Part shown: positions 5,757-9,248 of the stretch, one piece after another
Layout of the letters: the number at the start of each line of letters is the position of its first letter
Position numbering within the stretch: position 1 is the first letter of the stretch
Assembly (NCBI GenBank): GCA_900552255.1
Contig: URZF01000043.1
Coordinates: 1-9,248 of the forward strand
Length of the DNA stretch: 9,248 nucleotides
From: an uncultured Eubacteriales bacterium
Lineage (GTDB): Bacteria > Bacillota > Clostridia > Oscillospirales > CAG-272
Reading direction: 5' to 3'
Notes under the pieces: model-generated
Database searches by the model: none
Seen by the model: the letters and a program-made list of their open reading frames with translations, nothing else
Told to the model about the DNA's origin: nothing
Program-made: the position numbers and the translations under genes

Positions 5757-6764
5757 TCAAACCGCTTTCCAAAGCGCCATAGCCAAAACGGCCGCGGCAA
5801 GGGAAAGATTCGGATTAAACCGCAGATCTCCTTTGACCGAGTTTACGGCGTCGAACGATTTTACAATCGAGCCGGTGGCAAACGTCATCGCGTATCGCCG
5901 CACCTCATCCTCCGTAAAGAAATCCGGCGGCGCTTCCTCCGTGCACCTTGCACGCGCAATGTCCCCATAGGCGGAAAGAAGATGTCCGGTCAGGGCCTCC
6001 AGAGCCTCCCGCGTTTGAGCAAAATCGCAAATACGCTTCAAAAATTCATAGTAAGAAACGCCTCTGCCTTTCATAGCCTGTCCCTCGACCGCCAGCTTTG
6101 CCGCCGAATATGCCGCAAATTCGGATTCGCCGTTTTCCAAAATTCTGCGGAGCCTTCCGATCGCACCGTTCGCCATCCGAACCGCAAAATTGAGCTTTTC
6201 CGCGTCGTCGGCGCAGGATAACTTCACACGCCGCGCGTAATCTGCGAGGGCGTGCTCGTCAAATACCTGAAGCGAAACCTTTTGCGCCCGCGAGCGCACG
6301 GTCGTGAGCAGAGAGAGCGTGTTCTCACACAGCAGAAAAAGATAAACATTCCGCGGCGGCTCCTCGACGATCTTCAAAAGAGCATTCTGCGCTTGCGGCG
6401 TGATGCGGTCCGCCTCGTCAAAGATATAGAACTGGAAGCCAAGCTCGGAGGGCGCAAGATACACGGAAGCCGTGAAATCGCGCACGGCTTCCACTCCGAT
6501 CGTTTTTTTGCCGTCCTCTCCCCGTGAAAGGATCCGAACATCGGGCGAAAGCCCTTCGAGAATGCGGCGGCATTGTTTGTCCCGCTCCTCCGAAGCATCG
6601 TCCGCGGCTGCAAGCGCCGCCGCAATGCGGAGCGCAAACGTCTTTTTTCCCCCGCCGGACGGCGCCTCGAGGATATACGCATGGGAAAGCCTTCCCTCTC
6701 GGATCAAAGCCTCAAAAAACGATTTTTGCCGCTCGTTGCCGAAAATATCGCCGAAAAAATCCAT
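5757..6764 (-). CDS. holB: DNA polymerase III subunit delta' (clamp loader)
   Basis: The 335-residue AAA+ protein starts at ATG 6764, which overlaps the darA stop as TGATG; a TTG three codons upstream is less likely. Delta' is a fixed part of the clamp loader that places the beta clamp on DNA. Residues 27-42 carry SHAYILEAPSGGGKKT (the P-loop, Lys40). Residues 115-119 are the Walker B box FDEAD, and 129-137 (LLKIVEEPP) is the usual following block. The SRC motif of the family reads SRA (158-160). The zinc-binding cysteines normally found after the P-loop are missing: only Cys65 remains in that stretch. The remainder is the C-terminal helical collar region. No strong ribosome binding site is seen, so translation is probably coupled to darA. 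The length and the motifs make this delta' rather than the tau/gamma subunit. Confidence 0.9.
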   Translation of the reverse strand: MDFFGDIFGNERQKSFFEALIREGRLSHAYILEAPSGGGKKTFALRIAAALAAADDASEERDKQCRRILEGLSPDVRILSRGEDGKKTIGVEAVRDFTASVYLAPSELGFQFYIFDEADRITPQAQNALLKIVEEPPRNVYLFLLCENTLSLLTTVRSRAQKVSLQVFDEHALADYARRVKLSCADDAEKLNFAVRMANGAIGRLRRILENGESEFAAYSAAKLAVEGQAMKGRGVSYYEFLKRICDFAQTREALEALTGHLLSAYGDIARARCTEEAPPDFFTEDEVRRYAMTFATGSIVKSFDAVNSVKGDLRFNPNLSLAAAVLAMALWKAV

Positions 6765-7090
6765 CAGTAGCAATAAAATTTCTCAACATCGATGATGAAA
6801 ACGGTAGCGCCGCCCACGCTCACATCGGTATTGGAGGAGCCGAGCGCGCCGGCCGTTCCAAGCGGCATGGCGGTCGGAATGTTTTTGACTCTCTTCTTGC
6901 TGTGAGCGCGGATAATCTCAAGCGCGCGCTCCACTCTCTCGTCCTCCGTCCCGACAAAAAAAGTCGAGTTCCCGTTGAGCAGAAAACCGCCCGTAGATGA
7001 AATCTTCGTGATATGAAAACCCTCCGCCGTAAAACCGGTATTGACAAAATGGGCGTCGTCGTTGTTGACGATAGCGATGATAAGCTTCAT
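6764..7090 (-). CDS. darA: Cyclic di-AMP receptor DarA (PII-like, YaaQ family)
   Basis: This is a 108-residue protein, the family's usual size. DarA is a trimeric cytoplasmic PII-like protein that binds c-di-AMP; its output partner is not well known. Characteristic blocks are the N-terminal MKLIIAIV strand, STGGFLLNGNSTFFVG (32-47), the EDERV segment (49-53) and VGGATVFIIDVEKF (92-105) near the end. ATG 7090 has a perfect AAGGAGG (7104-7098) at 7 bases. A consensus promoter lies just upstream, so darA is the first gene of the operon, and holB starts inside its stop codon. In Bacillus the neighbouring order is tmk-darA-yaaR-holB-ricT; here yaaR is absent between darA and holB, and tmk is not upstream. 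Confidence 0.93.
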   Translation of the reverse strand: MKLIIAIVNNDDAHFVNTGFTAEGFHITKISSTGGFLLNGNSTFFVGTEDERVERALEIIRAHSKKRVKNIPTAMPLGTAGALGSSNTDVSVGGATVFIIDVEKFYCY

Positions 7091-7131
7091 AAACGATCCT
7101 CCTTCGCCGATATGCTTCCTATTTTTATTTT

Positions 7132-7160
7132 ATTATAACAAAGATACCGGCTTTTGTCAA
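7132..7160 (-). promoter_or_regulatory. Consensus sigma-A promoter of darA-holB-ricT
   Basis: On the - strand TTGACA (7160-7155) and TATAAT (7137-7132) are perfect, with a 17-base spacer. The -10 box lies 41 bases before the darA start codon. A strong housekeeping promoter suits the clamp-loader gene. Confidence 0.85.
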
Positions 7161-7206
7161 CGAAAAGTCCCCGACGGGCAAAAACTTTCCGAGAAAAGAA
7201 AAAGGT

Positions 7207-7232
7207 TCCGGCGCACAGAAATGTACGCCGGA
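7207..7232 (-). terminator. Terminator of the spoVA operon
   Basis: The 11-base arms (7207-7217 and 7222-7232) pair with one G-T wobble around a 4-base loop. On the - strand it lies just beyond the spoVAEb stop and is followed by ACCTTTTTCTTTTC. It separates the spoVA operon from the darA promoter. Confidence 0.85.
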
Positions 7233-7243
7233 GCTTTGCTTTT

Positions 7244-7612
7244 TTATTTCTTCGGATGGCTCCTGAATATCAGCGCAAACAGATAGCCGAATACGATCGC
7301 GGCCGCGATTCCGGCTGCAGTCCCGGTAAGGCCGCCTGTCAATGCGCCGATGAGTCCCTTTTCGTTCACCGCTCTTTTAACACCCATGGCCAGCGAATAT
7401 CCGAAACCGGTAAGAGGCGTCATCGCGCCGCAGCCGGCAAATTCGACGAGAGGTCCGTAAAGCCCTACTGCCGTCAGAATCACGCCTGCACTGACATAGA
7501 CGACCAAAATTCTCGCCGGCGTCAGTCCGGTCTTGTCGATCAAAATTTGAGCGACGACACAGAAAAGTCCTCCAATGACAAAGGCTTTCAGCAAATCGAT
7601 CCATAATTCCAT
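7244..7612 (-). CDS. spoVAE: Stage V sporulation protein AE (SpoVAEb)
   Basis: The 122-residue hydrophobic protein matches the SpoVAE/SpoVAEb family in length and sequence. It has an N-terminal helix (LLKAFVIGGLFCVVAQILID), the conserved GLTPARILV segment, a second helix (VSAGVILTAVGLYGPL), the AGCGAMTPLTGFGYSLAMGV block and a C-terminal helix ending in a basic tail. SpoVA proteins sit in the spore inner membrane and carry calcium-dipicolinic acid into the forespore and out at germination. SpoVAC and SpoVAEb share the GAxxPxTGF pattern, and both are seen here. ATG 7612 follows the spoVAD stop by 4 bases, with AAAGGGG upstream as ribosome binding site. It is the last gene of the operon. spoVAA, spoVAB and spoVAEa are not in the window; many Clostridia have only C, D and Eb. 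Confidence 0.92.
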   Translation of the reverse strand: MELWIDLLKAFVIGGLFCVVAQILIDKTGLTPARILVVYVSAGVILTAVGLYGPLVEFAGCGAMTPLTGFGYSLAMGVKRAVNEKGLIGALTGGLTGTAAGIAAAIVFGYLFALIFRSHPKK

Positions 7613-7616
7613 GCCG

Positions 7617-8615
7617 TTATCCCCTTTCCGCTGAAATCCGCACGAGATGCGCGATCCCCGGTATGGTGCAGCCCTGCTTCAGACTGTCCGTACTCATCAG
7701 CGCGCCGGTCGCGATATACAGCACGTTTTTGAGCTCGCCCTTTTGAAAGCGTCTCATGATATGTCCGCAGACGACGGAGGCGCTGCATCCGCAGCCGGAG
7801 CCGCCGCAATGCACATCCTGCGAATCGCGTCCGTAAAGCATAAGCCCGCAGTCGTTATATACGTTTTGAACGTCATATCCGGCACTCTTCATAAATTCCA
7901 CGGTGATGGCATGACCTTCAAGCCCAAGGTCGCCCGTCACGATCAAATCGAAATCGTCCGGACGACGGCCGGTATCCTTAAAATATTTCGTCATCGTATC
8001 GATGGCTGCCGGCGCCATAGCGGCGCCCATGTTGTTGGCGTCGTTGATCCCCTTATCGACAATCGTACCCGGCAGCACCTCCGTGATATACGGTCCCGCA
8101 CCCGTATTCGACAGGATCACGGCGCCCGCGGCCGTAGCCGTCCACTGTGAGGTCGGCGTGCGCTGTCCGCCGTATTCAAGCGGAAATCGAAACTGCCGTT
8201 CCGCCGAGCAGAAGTGAGACGAGCTGATGGCGGCGCACTTATCAAAATAACCGGCATTGATCATAAGAGAAGCCAGCATGGTTCCCTCGGCAAAGGTGGA
8301 GCAGGCGCCGTAAAGCCCGAAATACGGCTTTTCAAAGCTGAGAAGTCCGTATGCGGAGCCTGTACACTGATTGAGCAAATCCCCGGCGAAAATCGCCTTG
8401 ATCGCATCGGGAGAAAGCTTCGCCTTGGCAAGCGCGGTGTTGAGCGCAAGCCGCTGCATCTCGCTCTCCGATTTTTCCCACGTGTCCATACCGAAGGTAT
8501 TGTCCTCATCGTGAAGATCGAAATCGTCGCCGAGCGGGCCGTCATGCTCTTTTTTCCCGACAACGGCGGCGTAGCCGATAACGGACGGCGCGCGCTCCAG
8601 CTTGATTACATTCAT
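7617..8615 (-). CDS. spoVAD: Stage V sporulation protein AD (SpoVAD)
   Basis: The 332-residue protein is close to the family's usual 335-340. SpoVAD has a thiolase-like fold, is attached to the outer face of the spore inner membrane and binds dipicolinic acid. The start at ATG 8615 gives the N-terminus MNVIKLERAPSVIGYAAVVG. It forms an ATGA overlap with the spoVAC stop and follows a weak GGGGG. The frame runs open for 300 bases upstream, but that stretch is a shadow of spoVAC and lacks SpoVAD character. Conserved parts include GPLGDDFD, YGACSTFAEG (Cys105, the thiolase-type position), SSHFCSAERQFRFPLEYG and a glycine- and cysteine-rich HCGGSGCGCSA segment. The reading frame is intact. Overlap with spoVAC and a 4-base gap to spoVAEb show tight translational coupling. 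Confidence 0.94.
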   Translation of the reverse strand: MNVIKLERAPSVIGYAAVVGKKEHDGPLGDDFDLHDEDNTFGMDTWEKSESEMQRLALNTALAKAKLSPDAIKAIFAGDLLNQCTGSAYGLLSFEKPYFGLYGACSTFAEGTMLASLMINAGYFDKCAAISSSHFCSAERQFRFPLEYGGQRTPTSQWTATAAGAVILSNTGAGPYITEVLPGTIVDKGINDANNMGAAMAPAAIDTMTKYFKDTGRRPDDFDLIVTGDLGLEGHAITVEFMKSAGYDVQNVYNDCGLMLYGRDSQDVHCGGSGCGCSASVVCGHIMRRFQKGELKNVLYIATGALMSTDSLKQGCTIPGIAHLVRISAERG

Positions 8616-9058
8616 ACAAATAACCCCCATATCCAATAGATGACGCCGTACAGCACCGACGTCAGAACGCCGTATACGATAACGGGTCCGGCGATGGTAA
8701 ACATCTTCGCTCCGACGCCCATGACAAAGCCCTCGCTCTTGTCGTCGATGGCAGGCGCTGCCATCGCGTTGGCAAAGCCGGTAATCGGAACCAGCGTACC
8801 GGCGCCGGCAAATCGCGCAATATCGTCGAAAACGCCGATCCCCGTCAAAAACGATGCCAAAAACACCAAAGTGACCGGCACAAGGCTTTTCACGGTATCC
8901 TCCGGAAGCTTCCAAAACAGATACAAATGTTAAAGCCCCTCCGCAAACGAGCAGATCAGTCCTCCTACCAAAAAAGCACAGATACAGTCCTTGAAAATCG
9001 GAGACTTCGCCATATGTTTTTTCGCATATTTTTTATAAGATTTTGAATCCGTATTCAT
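8612..9058 (-). pseudogene. spoVAC: Stage V sporulation protein AC (SpoVAC) with an in-frame TAA at codon 43
   Basis: The full frame is 148 codons, the usual SpoVAC length (about 150). ATG 9058 has AGGAGG (9071-9066) at 7 bases. The first 42 codons hold a basic start (SYKKYAKKHMAKSP) and most of the first membrane helix (CICAFLVGGLICSFAEGL). Codon 43 is TAA (8932-8930). The same frame then continues with HLYLFWKLPEDTVKSLVPVTLVFL, the FAGAGTLVPITGFANAMAAPA block and further helices, to a TGA that overlaps the spoVAD start. SpoVAC is the mechanosensitive channel-like component of the dipicolinic acid system. A GGAGGGG (8942-8936) precedes TTG 8926 by 9 bases, so the 104-residue second part might be made by reinitiation. 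The alternatives are a true nonsense mutation or a sequencing error. Everything but this one codon looks under selection. Confidence 0.85.
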
Positions 9059-9074
9059 GATCAAACCTCCTAAG

Positions 9075-9089
9075 GCCGCAGCGTGCGGC
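9075..9089 (-). repeat. Small GC-rich hairpin before the spoVAC ribosome binding site
   Basis: GCCGCA (9075-9080) and TGCGGC (9084-9089) pair perfectly around a 3-base loop. The stem lies 3 bases from the AGGAGG of spoVAC in the 5' leader. It may protect the transcript end or tune initiation; this is inference only. Confidence 0.4.
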
Positions 9090-9163
9090 AAATTCCAGCA
9101 AAAGCGGCAAGCAAAAATTACACTCCCCGCCATGTCAAAAGGAATAAAAATCTTTCTGAGAAA

Positions 9164-9193
9164 TATTATACCAAATACGGCGGAATTTATTTA
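9164..9193 (-). promoter_or_regulatory. Possible promoter of the spoVA operon
   Basis: On the - strand an extended -10 TGGTATAATA (9173-9164) has TAAATA (9193-9188) 17 bases before TATAAT. spoVA operons are normally read by forespore sigma-G. The -35 AAATA and -10 TATAATA are near matches to the sigma-G boxes (GNATR, CATNNTA), but the sigma-A resemblance is also good. The distance to ATG 9058 is about 105 bases. Confidence 0.35.
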
Positions 9194-9248
9194 TGGAACA
9201 TTTTTCGAAAATTACGAAAAAAGGATTTGAAATTTGCCTAAAATGTGC

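Noticed and set aside
8616..8915. N-terminal extension of spoVAD
   Set aside because: The extension is an Arg-rich, Gly-rich shadow of spoVAC in another frame. The SpoVAD-like N-terminus starts at ATG 8615, which overlaps the spoVAC stop.
9201..9222. TTTTTCG/CGAAAAA inverted repeat at the right end
   Set aside because: It is a 7-base, AT-rich stem in AT-rich DNA and could be chance. The gene it might terminate is outside the window.
1..9248. CRISPR arrays, insertion sequences, rRNA or riboswitch classes
   Set aside because: No regularly spaced direct repeats, transposase, rRNA segments or recognisable riboswitch cores were seen on either strand.

Overview
The window looks like part of the chromosome of a spore-forming Clostridia-type Firmicute with a worn mobile element at its left end. 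The spoVAC-spoVAD-spoVAEb germination operon and the darA-holB-ricT cluster indicate a low-to-mid G+C endospore former. The left 2.85 kb is visibly more AT-rich than the rest. I cannot name the genus.

Layout. 1-407: the C-terminal end of a type I restriction subunit (HsdR), + strand. 408-2851: a mobilization module of the kind found in Tn1549-like integrative elements. It has a consensus sigma-A promoter, interleaved inverted repeats, a hairpin-rich oriT candidate, mobC, a relaxase gene with several apparent lesions, a small coiled-coil gene coded inside the relaxase tail, a conserved-looking 56-residue ORF and a closing hairpin. No recombinase, replication or type IV secretion gene is visible, so this is either the edge of a larger element or a remnant. 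2899-3210: two tRNA-Leu genes (CAG and GAG anticodons) on the - strand, with their own promoter and terminators. 3279-4666: an orphan membrane GHKL histidine kinase on the + strand, convergent with what follows. 4725-7160, - strand: darA (c-di-AMP PII-like receptor), holB (DNA polymerase III delta') and ricT (PSP1/YaaT), read from one consensus promoter into a long terminator hairpin. 7207-9193, - strand: spoVAC, spoVAD and spoVAEb, with a terminator.

How the parts work together. MobC and the relaxase would act at oriT to mobilise the element, but the relaxase reads as a pseudogene. HolB belongs to the clamp loader, DarA senses c-di-AMP and RicT is an RNA-decay and developmental-control factor; this mix resembles the tmk-darA-yaaR-holB-ricT region of Bacillus, without yaaR or tmk. 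The SpoVA proteins move dipicolinic acid across the spore inner membrane. spoVAC carries an in-frame TAA at codon 43, which is the most surprising feature of the chromosomal part.

The strongest leads are the TAA in spoVAC, a single missing G near 2348-2351 that would repair two overlapping reading frames at once, and the alternative hairpins before mobC. Sequencing error must be excluded for all the broken frames.
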